NCBI GenBank assembly: GCA_030490835.1 | Contig: CM059971.1 | Coordinates: 36,814,012 to 36,878,011 of the forward strand | Length of the DNA stretch: 64,000 nt | Source of the DNA: Annona cherimola | Lineage: Eukaryota > Streptophyta > Magnoliopsida > Magnoliales > Annonaceae | Direction of reading: 5' to 3' | Shown here: one piece after another, positions 34,584 to 45,415 of the stretch | Layout: every line of letters starts with the position of its first letter | Position numbering within the stretch: position 1 is the stretch's first letter | Translations under genes and position numbers: made by a program | The notes under the pieces: generated by a model | Told to the model about the DNA's origin: nothing | What the model saw: the letters and a program-made list of their open reading frames with translations, nothing else | The model's database searches: none

Positions 34584-37417
34584 CGGGCAATGCGGACGTT
34601 CCAGATTTCTGTTTAGGAGAAAAAAAAATCAAAGGGGCAGTGGCTGGAACGATCCAAGGGAAGAAAAGAAGGGGATTTAAAGTGCTCAAAGGAGGGATTA
34701 CCAATTAATCAAGTAAGTATATGTTAATTTTGATTTTATACTTCAAATTTGGAAGTTATATGATGTTATAAACCAAAATATGAAAGAAATAGTAAAAAAA
34801 TATTTTTACCATGAAAATTTGTTCAAAATCTCATTATATGATGATTAAATAAATAAAAAATTTTCAGCTCAAAAGAGTAAGTCTGATAGAAATTAAAAAT
34901 CTGAGAAAATCAACCTAAACAGGGTTGAATGGGTGTCAGGATTATCAGAACTAAATGATTTTTAATAATTTTTATACACTTAATTTTAGGCTAAATATTT
35001 TACAAGATATATAATACATATATATTATCACAATAAAAAAATAAAAAGTACGTTTTGATGGGTATAAATATACCCCATAATTCACGTGATTAGGGCTGAC
35101 CCTAAACTCACAACACTGTCCAGCACAGTGAAAATGTCAAAATAAATATTTAATGTTAATATTTCGTGCTGAAATATTTATGAAGGTTAATTCATGTATT
35201 TATTGATGTATGATAGAAATTTCAGAATTAAATACCTTGATTTTATTATAAATCAAGATTTAGATAAACCAGTACGCCTGATTTCAGCATATGTGGACAG
35301 TTTGAGAAAAAATCAAAAAGAAATATGAAACCTATGTAGAAATGATCCAAATTGATATATATGTTAGGCAAGAGTGTAATAAAGGATTATGAATAGCAAG
35401 GGTGATTGATAATTTATACGTATAGGCTATGTGCTAAGTATGAGTACCCGACTTGAAGGACAAGTGGATCAAGCTAAGTCCAAATGAATTTATGTAGGTT
35501 GGAAAACCTAAGGGATTTATGTATTTGAAGTTGATGTGAATAAATGAAATATTATTTTCATTTATCTAGGCAAAGGCAAGGAAAAGAATGAAAGAAAAGG
35601 ATTATGGCGATCTCAGGTAAACAAGCGAACTTTGTAAAATGCTATTTTCTTTCTATGTGATTGATATAATTGAAATGTTTATGTTTATATTTTAATGAAT
35701 GGGCAAGCACAAGTTTTGAAAATGATAACTTTAATGAAAAACCACAAGTTTTGGAAAATGACGGCTTTAATGAAAATTCGTACGTTTTGGAAAAGAATGG
35801 CTTTAAGGAAAAGCCTCAAGGTTTGCTTCATGGGAAGCAAGCAATACGTTTTAAGATAAGGATTTTATCATCAGTGTTGCCAAAGATTGGCAATGCTTTA
35901 TGTTAAAATGATTGAGAAATTTGCTTATGAGTAAGTAAGTTCTCCATGATAATGTTTTCAAAGGATTTCATGTTTGATGTCGATGGTTTTAAGAATTTAC
36001 TTTTAAAAGCAAGTTCTTTATGATGTTGTTTTCAAAGGGACTTTATAAGAAAAAGAGAATTTTTCTCTTTTTTCACAAAGAAATATTATCAGATAAGTTT
36101 TGAGTTCTCTTTTGATATTTTATGATAAATGATTAAGCTTATAAAAGAAAAAGATTGATTTTCTATGTCATGATATTTAATTATAAATGATAATTTTGGA
36201 CATAGCCCGTATGTTTTAAAATGATATTCGAAAAGTTTTGATTTCCTTTAGACAAGGAAATCTATGTCTTGAAAAATATTTATACAAATGTTGTTGAATA
36301 GGATTTAAGGATGACCAACCTAATAAATGATTTCATAAAATGGTTTAATTTCAGGTTGCTAAATGGCACGCAAAAGACTATGCAATTCCCCTTTTAAGTA
36401 AAAATAGTGTAATAGATATGTGGACAATAATCTAATTTTTAGGTTGTGGAAAAGGGGATGATATAATTGCATAACTTTTGTAAGCAAAAGGCCTTGAAAT
36501 GGAAGCCAAGAAAATATTAGAGAAATATATGGTTTATTTTTGAAAATCCAAAAGTTTTGAATTTCTTTTATTATAAGGGTTTTTAAGATGTATTATTTCT
36601 CAAACATTTCAAATATTTATCAAAATATTTTACTCAAAATATTTCTAAAAGAATTTAAGGAAGGTCATCCTAAAATTAAATTTCAAATGACAACTTGTTT
36701 AAAGTGGGTGCGCTCACTTTACAAGTTAACATGGATTGCGGTCTGTGATGTGTTTTTTGAAAATGATTTATTTTAAAAAGACACAAACTTTAATCTGTGA
36801 TGTTTTTAAGTTATGGATGCAGACAAAGATCTATGATCCCGGTTTAAAAGGACATAGGCTGTGGTCTGTGGTTCTCTAAACCAAACGGACTACGATCCGT
36901 CAGGATAATATATGGTGCACCAGTACAAGGAACAGGCCGGTTGTAGAGCACGATTGGGATGACCAGGGCTCACTCTACATATGGTCAAGTCGCTAAGGGA
37001 TGACAAGAGTGCCAACGGCGCCCTCCCTGAGATGGGAGCAGGATAAAGGAACAGCCGCCTAGCTAGCATGCTGTTAAGGATTCTCTTCCAAAAGGTAGCA
37101 TGATCACTTGCTAAGTGTCACTACTAGATGGAGAGAAATGTGTTTGCATACGTTTTGCTTTTCAAAAGCCCAAAGATTGGGATATAAAAGCATTTATATG
37201 AAAAAGTTATCCTAAATTGGATTTTTATGAGCTATTATGTATAAGTTACCCTAAAAGAAAGGGTATTTTACACAAAAGTGTAAATAACAGTAATAAAAGA
37301 AAATGTTTGTATGCAAATACATTTATGAAAATAGTTTATGTATTTTATATGCCTTGTTTGTTATAAACAAGCCCCAAGACGGGGACTATGAAAAGGATTT
37401 ATGTCAAACTTGTTTTC

Positions 37418-37960
37418 GGACATAAAAATGTCCATTATTAAAGAGCCTAAATGAAAAGTGTTTATGAACATGAGAATGTCCAATGCCATTGTGTTTTAAT
37501 AAAAGGTGTTTTAGGACATATGAATGTCTATTGCCAAAGGAAGCTATGTGAAAAATGTTTTGAGACATTAAATGTCTTTTGACTAAAGGATTTTATGATA
37601 AAAAATATTTTTAGACATAAAAATGTCCTTTGCCGAGAAAGGCTTATGTGAGTGATGTTTTAGGACATGAGAATGTCCTCCTTTGCCAAAAAAATTATGA
37701 GAAAAATGTTTTGGACGTGAGACGTCCACCGACAAAAGATGGTTTTATGTAAATGTCTTGGAACATTAGAAATGTTCACTCGAGACAAAAGAAAATTAAT
37801 TAAAGAGGGTAAAACATGTATGTTTTGCCTTAACAAGCCCAGACGTGGCTTGAAAATGATTTTAAGAATGAATATTTTATGATAATGTTCGATGAAATAG
37901 AATTGTCCTTATGAACACAGGATTTCATGATAATATTTTAGGACATATAAATGTCCTCAA
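37418..37960 (+). repeat. Ladder of GGACAT-n-ATGTCC palindromes in the long LTR
   Basis: About nine short imperfect palindromes recur in roughly 540 bp, mostly 45-65 bp apart: GGACATAAAAATGTCC (37,418), GAACATGAGAATGTCC (37,466), GGACATATGAATGTCT (37,514), then further copies near 37,563, 37,613, 37,663, 37,712, 37,762 and 37,944. Each is followed by a degenerate unit with TTTATG-type sequence. A decayed tandem repeat whose palindromic core is conserved. Confidence 0.65.
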
Positions 37961-38534
37961 GAAAAAGGTGTTCAAGATGTTTAATGAAATGATTTTCAAG
38001 GAAGTCTTGCCCTAAAAGATAAAATGTTTGCTTACTGAGTTGTTAATCACGTTTTGTTTTTTCAAACCTTAGACAGGTACCGGAAAACTCAAGGAGATGC
38101 AAATCTAAGCAATGTAGTAAGGCATGAGATGATGGCCAGGTAGGCTATAAGGAATGGGAAAGCATGAATATGCTAAGGTATGTAAATGTGTATGTGAACT
38201 TAATTAGAATTTTAAGTTCTATATGATTCAATGATTGAATGTATGGATGTATTGATGTAAAATATGATGATTTAGTCAAGGAGACTTTCATTGTAGAAAA
38301 GCAGGATGAGATGCTATGAAATAGAATTTCAAATTTTATTACAAGTGTATCGTCACTTGTTTTGATGAATGATGTGAAAGGTAAAGATATGAACGATGAT
38401 GAACGAAAAAAATTTGGATGAGTTCCAATTAAGAAACCGCCGCGTGATCAGGACAACAATCCTTATTCACATTTACCAATCGATAAGGTCTTGAGATAAG
38501 GAAGTGATGTCTCGGTTTGGGGCGCCACATCATC

Positions 38535-39960
38535 CTCATTATGCAGCAGAATTCTAAAAACTAAATATCTAGAAGGGATGACTTGTGGATGTGCAGTGAA
38601 AAGCCAGGGGATTCTTATACTTGGAAAGGATTTCTAAGAACTAGAGGTGTAATGGAAAGGGGTGGAAGACGTCGTATAAGAAATGGGAGTTTTGTGCATT
38701 TCTTTAAGGATAGGTGGACTAGAATTGAGTTATGGAAGGCCGGTCCGCTTGTGGGGGATATATCTGAAAAAGAGTGCGTTAAAAATTTCATTGATCAGAA
38801 AAATGAAAAATAGAAGCAAACGAAAATTATTGCTACTGTGGGAGAGGTCTCTTGGAGGGAGATAAGTTAGATTCCCATTCCGGGGTTTGACATTGAGGAC
38901 AACTGGTTTTAGGAAGCAGAGCCTAATGGAATTTTCATTGTAAGATTAGCATACAGGCTTATCCTAACTGACAATTCTATTTTGCAGGTCCTAAAAATCA
39001 AAGGAATGAGCGAAGACTATTAGAGGAAAGATACATATATAAGAAGATCTGGTCTACTAAAATCCCAAACAAGATCAAGGTGTTTACTTGGAGGATGGTA
39101 AGGAATGCTCTACCAACAAAGATCAACCTCAACAAATGGGGTGTCCAGGTTAGTCCCAGCTGCAACTTCTATAATAGTGAGGTTGAGGATGCTCAACATC
39201 TATTTGTTTTTTTGTGGAAGGATAAGGGAATGCTGGTATATGATAGAAACTTATGGATGCCATTTGCTATCATAAAATGCATCCTTATGCAACTATAGAA
39301 GGTAAAAAGAAATGATTCAATGATCCTTTTTATGCTTTTGTGCTAGAGGATTTGGTTTCTACGAAACCAGTTAAGGGACAGGAGAATCCAACCACAATTT
39401 AATCAAATTTTAGAATTTTGCAAAGAGTATTTAGATGAAGTAAAAGATGCAAATCTCATAAGTAGAAGGGGTTGGATGTATGAAGAGCTAAATCCAAGAT
39501 GGATAAGACCTGATAAGAATTTTTTGAAAATGAATGTGGATGGCTGTAGAAATTTTCAAGGTGATTGTATGGGTTGGGGGCTATTTTGCATGAATCCAAT
39601 AGCAAATTCATAGCAGCAAAGTGTTAGAAAGCCGGAGGCATAATGGATGCCATTAATATGGAGATGAAGGCAATCATCCACGGAATCAATTGGGGAGTGG
39701 AGCTGGGTCCGCAAAGGCTAGTTTTGGAAAGTGACTGTTTGATATTGGTAAAATTTAAATGGAGAAGTGTCCATTTTGTCATCATAGGGTTTCTCATCAA
39801 GGAAACAAAGACCATATCATGACAGTTCCAAACTATTAGATTTCTCTATGTTCTACGATTAGGAAATGATGCTACCATCAGTTGGCAACTCTAACTATAA
39901 ATATGGATGTTGATGCAAGGACTTGGGAGGGAACCCCTGCTTCCAAAATTGCAAATCCTC
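38535..39960 (+). pseudogene. LINE ORF2 C-terminal part: zf-RVT and RNase H, broken
   Basis: Resumes after the LTR with 'SLCSRILKTKYLEG', then 'DSYTWKGFLRTRGVMERGGR' and 'RIRNGSFVHFFKDRW' (38,600-38,715). The zinc-binding RVT module is at 39,035-39,210: 'IWSTKIPNKIKVFTWRMVRN', 'ALPTKINLNKWGV', then C-x2-Y (C expected) and 'AQHLFVFLW'. The RNase H-like start 'FLKMNVDGCRNFQGDCMGWG' is at 39,523-39,580, with stops soon after. This is the normal domain order of plant L1 ORF2 C-termini. Confidence 0.75.
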
Positions 39961-40089
39961 TGTATTTAGACAGCTTGGGTTCTTTTTAAATATAATACGA
40001 TATTATCAATCAAATATATATATATATATTACTTTATCTTGTGAGCCTAATTTTCACTCATGATTATTTTTGTCATGTGATTTAATATT

Positions 40090-40763
40090 GGGGAGTTCCC
40101 AAATATACCTACGTATTTTATCCAAAATTCCTCTTATACCCATGGATTTTCAAATATTCCTCTTATACCCACGAATTTTTTTTATTATTCCCCCCATATT
40201 CATGCTGTTAAAAATGAAAAGTTACAGATGTTGACTCTTAGTTGCAATGACATTTATGCCCATAGTGAAAATGAATTTTTATATAGACAACTCATCTCAT
40301 GGTAGAATGTGTGGCAGAAACCATAAGCAAACCGGTGTGTAATTTTTTTTAGTCATTTCTGTGTATACCCTTTGCCTACATAGAGATCATTATAGTGAGG
40401 GTTTCAAAAATGCAAAAAGATCATTGCAGAGCATAAGATTGTTGCAACTACGACACCTTCCTCTTTGGATTCTGTGCTATCATTCAACAACAATTTATCA
40501 GCGTTTTCTGGCTGTTTTTTTCCTATATCCTCCACTGATAAGATCCAAATTACCATTCATGTATATGTAAATGCGTGGGTAATTTCGGTATTTATTTAAT
40601 ATAAATAATAAATAAAATGAAAAATCCAGATGATAATAAATGGTTGGTAACGACATGGGTATGTGGGGAATAATAGGTAAAATTCGTAGGTATGACACGA
40701 ATATTTGAAAATCTATAGGTATGAAAGGAATTTTGATTTACATGATATATGTAGGAATTCTCC
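40090..40763. mobile_element. Foldback/MULE-type MITE with exact 9-bp target duplication
   Basis: 674 bp. Arms of about 115 bp: left GGGGAGTTCCCAAATATACC, right inverted GGAGAATTCCTACATATATC. Both continue with ATTTTCAAATATTC and TACCCACGAATTTT / TACCTACGAATTTT. TTTAATATT flanks both ends (40,081-40,089 and 40,764-40,772). The 300-bp centre has small open frames without recognisable domains. Confidence 0.75.
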
Positions 40764-40815
40764 TTTAATATTTTTATATTTCCCCTTGAATATTCCATTA
40801 AGATAATTTTTATAC

Positions 40816-41058
40816 ATGCCACGATGCCTTTCGCATTATGGTCAACGTTAACCTCTCCATGTGAGAGGGCACTGGTTCAAATCCCTAGTCACAAATGTGA
40901 CCGTGTGGTGTTATTTGTCCTCCCAAAGCATAGAGGTATTTATAGATGTCCTCCCAAAGCGTAAAGGTATTTGTAAAAAATTCTTCCATGGAATTAGGGC
41001 TGTGAAAGTGATTGATTGTAAAATTAAGTTGTCACAGTGTATAAATATATCAATAAAA
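40816..41058 (+). mobile_element. tRNA-derived SINE
   Basis: About 243 bp. A canonical B-box, GGTTCAAATCC, lies at 40,874-40,884, with an A-box-like TGGTCAACGTTA about 35 bp upstream. A CAATAAAA tail closes it. Flanks AAGATAATTTTTATAC (40,800-40,815) and AAGATGATTTTTACAC (41,059-41,074) match 14 of 16. Inserted immediately beside the 40.1-kb foldback element. Confidence 0.7.
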
Positions 41059-41599
41059 AAGATGATTTTTACACCAGATGTTAGCCATAAAAAGAGATAA
41101 TATGATTCCTTTTCAGTTAATAAACAGAATCATAAAATCTCAAATGTCTTGTTATTTTGAAACTTTCAGTGCAATTGGTTGCCCTCGTTGAAAGACTTTT
41201 CGAAATTATATTAGATGAATTTTTTTAATTTTAATTAAAATTATTTAACTTAATCCTTTTCATGCATCATAACAAAATTTTCTAAATGCAACAAATTTTT
41301 TAGCCATAGTAATATAAATTTGGTTTCACATATATTGTATACATGTATGATTGGCTAAAAAACTTAGGCAAAAACTTCTTGGCTCTTTTAGGAATGGTGA
41401 TATCTAGTAGATGACATTATTTTAAATAGTACTTCATAAAAATATGGTTTACTTTAGGTCATGAATAATAATAAAATTTGCCTACAAGTAATGTTGTAGC
41501 CTAGTTTAGATTTGACAAAAATGTGATCCCATAGAAAAAAATTCTATGGTAGTGAAATGCAAAGTTTTATGAAGTCTTAGATTTGATTTATATATATAT

Positions 41600-41800
41600 A
41601 TACCCCATTGTATTTAGATTTATTTCTTTTATTAGCATGCCAATTTTTATCTAAATTAAATATGCATATGACCCTCGTCTGTACTAAAATAGTTTTAAAG
41701 TTGTTTTTCAACATGTAATTAAATTGTCTAAGGTATAATTTATACAATGATTATATGAAGTATTAATACATTTAAATGCATGTAAAGCCTATTTTGAGCC
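41600..41800 (+). repeat. Copy of dispersed AT-rich repeat
   Basis: 'CCATTGTATTTAGATTTAT', 'ATTAGCATGCCAATTTTTAT', 'AGTTTTAAAGTTGTTTTTC', 'ATACATTTAAATGCATGTAA' run in the same order as the 17.4- and 21.9-kb copies. Confidence 0.5.
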
Positions 41801-42453
41801 AAATGCAATGTAAATGTAAATGCGCTAAATCATCTCTATATATAGAGGGCTTCCTCAAACTAGATTAAGATCCACCCCATATAATTATTTCCCTATACAA
41901 ATGGATGGTTTACGTTATTAGAAATTTCACTTAAAAGGATCTGGAACTAAGAATAGAATAGCAATAAAAGAGGATATCCGAACATATACATGATAGCTCA
42001 TTGATTTTGCGTGTCCTTTTTCCTCTCTGTCTGTGGGGATTCCTTTTTTCTTTTTCTTTTTGTTTTTTGGATTTTTAGCTTGTGAGAGTCCAACTCACGT
42101 TGGCACTGTATTCCTCCAGTTTTAGGAAGTAAACAAGGGATTAGCAAATCAGAAAGGAATAACCTGCAATAATGTATGTAGAGAAAAGCCACGTGCAAGT
42201 TGCAAAACTTCCGGGGCGAAATATTGATGCCACTTCCAAAATCTTCTACTTGTAGCTACGCCTTTGAATCATCACATCTAGAAGCAATTTATTCTTCCTC
42301 TTAGCTATATATTACGAATGCATCCAGAATATCCTGCAATTAAGCCAACCACGAAGATCAGGTCAGCTTCTGAGGACATGAGAACCACATGTGGAAAGTA
42401 ATTAAAGGGGTTTGCATCTACATCTATATAGATCGGGCACGTCTGCAAAAGGA

Positions 42454-42715
42454 TTTTTTTTTTATCAATTGGTATTGTATAATACGACATCTTATATTAC
42501 AATTAGACCTACTCATTTGAGAGACTAGAAGCTCCCCACCTATGTTTGTGGGAGACAACAATTACACATAAACTCACCAAGACTAAGCTCCCCAACAATA
42601 CAGGGGACATAATTCCCGTGTACACAATCTACCTCCACTTCTGGGGAGGACTTTCAAACCTGCATAGCCATTTTGCCAGCCACCATGGGTAACCAATTGG
42701 GCACATGCTGGAGTG
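42454..42715 (-). mobile_element. SINE in minus orientation
   Basis: Read on the minus strand: an A-box-like TTGGTTACCCATGG (42,683-42,696), a B-box-like GGTTTGAAAGTCC (42,648-42,660), a T/G-rich body, then an A-tail (the T-run at 42,454-42,463 on the plus strand). The order and about 260-bp length fit a plant tRNA-derived SINE. No target duplication could be fixed. Confidence 0.55.
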
Positions 42716-43443
42716 GCTAAGAGTATTCCTTAATTTCATAGAATTATAAAAATACCTTACAACATTTATATGAAATTGTAAGTCTGCCTGTTCTCTTAGA
42801 GTTTTGTGAACCATGGCTAAATATTTTGATAAATTGACAAAAGTTACTTGGGTAATATATACTATAAAGTTTATTATTTCCTACTATTATATTCGTTGAA
42901 ATTATTGTAAAAACCATTTAAATAATTAATAAATATGTCATAATAATTCCTATCAATAATTTTTTACTAATAAAATAATAATCGATAATAGTCAATTTAT
43001 TAGTAATAGGCATTTTCATTATTTCATCAAAAAATTAAACTGCCATTCGAGAAACACTGAAAGAAGGGAGCTGCCAACAACTCCGTGCAAACAATATGGA
43101 GTTTTTTGTAATATTATGAAACTAAGGGACATATCTACAATTTTTTCCAAGCTATGAAAGTACAGATGCAAAATCCCCTCCTTTAAAATTTTAATAAATT
43201 CAGTCAAAAATTTACATCTCGTTTATTTTTTGTACAGTATACATCTTGTTTATTAGTGTACTAGATGTTATGAATTTTCATCCAACTTTTTTTTTATGAT
43301 AAATTTTCGTCCAACTTTAGATAAAGTAATAGGGTAATAGCTTTTGCAATATAAAATTATATTACATATAGCGCAATTTTCGCTTAGAAACGGTTCGACA
43401 TGTGGAATATACATAGAATCGTTTCCATATACGTTATTGGCTG

Positions 43444-44397
43444 CACTACGACAAAATTTCTCATATGTGGCCACCTTTTTACAACCAAACTTTCGGCTGC
43501 ATTTGTGCAAACCCCATACTGCTTAACAATATATTATAACGATGATCATGTGATTAGCCTTGAGGGCTTTGTATTTGATTTGCGTGTAATGGCTAAAAAT
43601 AGTTATTCATGTATTTAGAGCCTATAAATGGCATGAAAATGTAATAATTCACATATTTACAAATTATTTTGAGATTTTTAATAAAGAAAAGTTGCATTTG
43701 AAGAAAGATATATGTGAAAATTCTCATAAATATAAATCGTCATAGAACTTTTGTATCTATTGAAATATATATTTTAAAGTTGCATTTTAAAATAGGTGAT
43801 ACAAAGTGGATCATCATGCATTATTTTTCGAAATAAAAAAATGGAGTAATTTCATTTATTTTAAAACAAAATGAAATTACTCAAATTTAATAAAAATAAT
43901 GTAAGCTCAAAGATGATATTAGTATAATTTTTAGGCTATCAAGATGATTGAAGAAAATTACAAAATATTTTAATAATTGAATTTATTACGACAAAAGATG
44001 TACGTGCATCGCAAACCTTCTTAAATTAGTGCTCCTTCTTCCTCAACCCAGCAACAACTATATACGCTTTTGATACACATGCAACTAGTTTTAATTATAT
44101 GGAGTTTCAACACATCTACTGTGAAAAAAATTATTATGTAAATTAGATTGCTAAATTTTATTACACTAAGCCTTTGGATTTTTAAAAGCTCGTATCTATC
44201 TCAGATATTTTTGTTTGCTTCTTCATAATCAACTAGGATTCTCTGATTCTCACTTAATCAACTACGATTCATAAAAAATATATATTATTTTCTGATTCTT
44301 ACTTTTATAGCTTTTAAGCTTTAATTTCCTTCTATTATAAAGAATATTTATATGTAGCCAAAAAAAAAAAAACTGCGTATTAATATTTGTTGTAGTG
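43444..44397. mobile_element. Possible CACTA-type non-autonomous remnant
   Basis: Left end CACTACGACAAAATTT and right end inverted CACTACAACAAATATT face each other 954 bp apart; 12 of the 16 terminal bases match. The interior is AT-rich and non-coding. The 3-bp flanks CTG and GTC do not match, so this is tentative. Confidence 0.35.
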
Positions 44398-44539
44398 GTC
44401 GAGCATTAGCAACGTACTGACGGTCCAAATTTCATTTGGGACTTTGGTACGTCCGATAGGTAAAATCAAATGCTTTTAGGCCATTATGCGCAGCATATGA
44501 CATATCATTTTCACGCGAAATTATTATTATTATATTTGC

Positions 44540-45226
44540 GTGTCGTTATCAGCAACCGAGTAATTCAGTACGGAGTCGTTATACTCGCGCGAGTATGATT
44601 GGGGGAACAGCTTCGCGTGTGGACAAAAATTCGGCTGACGTGTACGGCAGAGAAGAAACGAAAGATCGCCCGCATTCCGTTGGGGCGAGCGAGAAACGCC
44701 CAAAAGCCTGAATGCAGCAGTCACGTGAATGGCCTTCAAACCAGTAACGTAAAACTCCTTTTCTTTGCTCACATCCGTTCCTCTCCGTCCCGTTCCGTTC
44801 CGTTGCACTGTCCTCGGCAGCACGCGCGCACGCACCCACCCACTCGCCCGCCCATGCAACAAAATCCATTTGCATATACCGCGAAAGCGCATGCACACAT
44901 ACTCCCCGTCCACACGGTTTCGGAAAACCCACCACCCCACTCGTGCCCATGCACCACACGTGCCGCTCATCCGAGCGGTTCACGCAATGGACGGCTGAGA
45001 TTTGAGTTTTTTAGGATGTACGCATGCTGCCAAAATGCAGTATTTGATTAGCGGGGTCTGTACACCCATGCAGGTGCACACGTGGTAGGGTGATGATCAG
45101 GAGTGCAGAGGACATTTTCTGGCCAACGCCACCTAGACTCCACCTTCTGACCTTTTTCTTTCATGCGGGTGTGATGGGATAGGATGATGCCCGCTCGAGC
45201 CGGCCAGCATTGCCTACAACCTCAGC
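44540..45226 (+). promoter_or_regulatory. GC-rich promoter region of the SWEET gene
   Basis: Base composition rises sharply compared with the AT-rich surroundings. CACGTG-core sites lie near 44,956 (CACACGTGCC) and 45,079 (CACACGTGG). Repeated CCGTTCCGTT and CACGCGCGCACGC runs occur at 44,780-44,840. Open frames on both strands here come from composition and show no domain; I regard the stretch as upstream regulatory DNA. Confidence 0.5.
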
Positions 45227-45235
45227 TATATAAAT
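45227..45235 (+). promoter_or_regulatory. TATA box of the SWEET gene
   Basis: TATATAAAT, 181 bp upstream of the assigned start codon end to end. A transcription start about 30 bp downstream would give a 5' untranslated leader of about 150 nt that includes a CT microsatellite (around 45,281-45,298), common in plant leaders. Confidence 0.65.
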
Positions 45236-45415
45236 GGTCGTTGTCCGAAGAATGATCATGCAAGAAAGCCACGCCACCTACTCTCTCTCTCTCTCTCACA
45301 TAAACCCTTTCTTTAACTTTGGCATTCTAGTGGGAGGATTGAGAGAGGAGTTAGGAAACCAGTGCTGCTGTTATCTCATTAACTCCCAGCTGCTGCTGCT
45401 TCTTTTTCTCTCTAC

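Larger units (their letters stand above)
31563..38529 (+). mobile_element. Very long solo LTR, Ty3/gypsy chromovirus-like (Tekay/Del style), containing a nested LTR
   Basis: Starts TGTGATACCCGGACC and ends TTTGGGGCGCCACA, with identical TCATC on both sides (31,558-31,562 and 38,530-38,534). Without the nested copia LTR and its extra TSD it is about 5.3 kb. A TATA box lies at 34,575-34,583 (TTATATAAG). The segment 36,830-37,140 ('GGTGCACCAGTACAAGGAAC', 'AAGTCGCTAAGGGATGAC') and the 'GCTTACTGAGTTG' block near 38,030 are phrases I associate with Tekay/Del LTRs (recollection, not a search). Removing it with one TSD rejoins the LINE frame (L-G-R-S-S-S-L-C-S-R). No gag-pol. Confidence 0.8.
25166..40023 (+). 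mobile_element. Full-length but degenerate L1-type LINE, interrupted by two solo LTRs
   Basis: The element starts just after ATATATTACTTCATC (25,151-25,165) and ends in an AT-rich tail before ATATATTACTTTATC (40,024-40,038); the flanks match at 14 of 15 bases, a LINE-type target duplication. Subtracting the insertions at 28,664-30,181 and 31,563-38,529 leaves about 6.4 kb, normal for a plant L1 with two ORFs. ORF1 (25.2-27.3 kb) has a zinc knuckle; ORF2 (27.4-39.9 kb) has endonuclease, reverse transcriptase, zf-RVT and RNase H in the standard order. Many stops and frameshifts make it inactive. Confidence 0.85.

Noticed and set aside
37418..37960. CRISPR-like array of spaced palindromes
   Set aside because: Plant nuclear DNA, units diverged, spacers not unique in the CRISPR sense, and inside an LTR with a TSD.
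33246..38529. Protein-coding gene in the 33-38 kb region
   Set aside because: Open frames are short and AT-rich; boundaries, TSD and phrases mark it as LTR.
44530..45051. Overlapping open frames on both strands upstream of SWEET
   Set aside because: They arise from GC-rich composition, have no domains and overlap the promoter; several frames are open at once.
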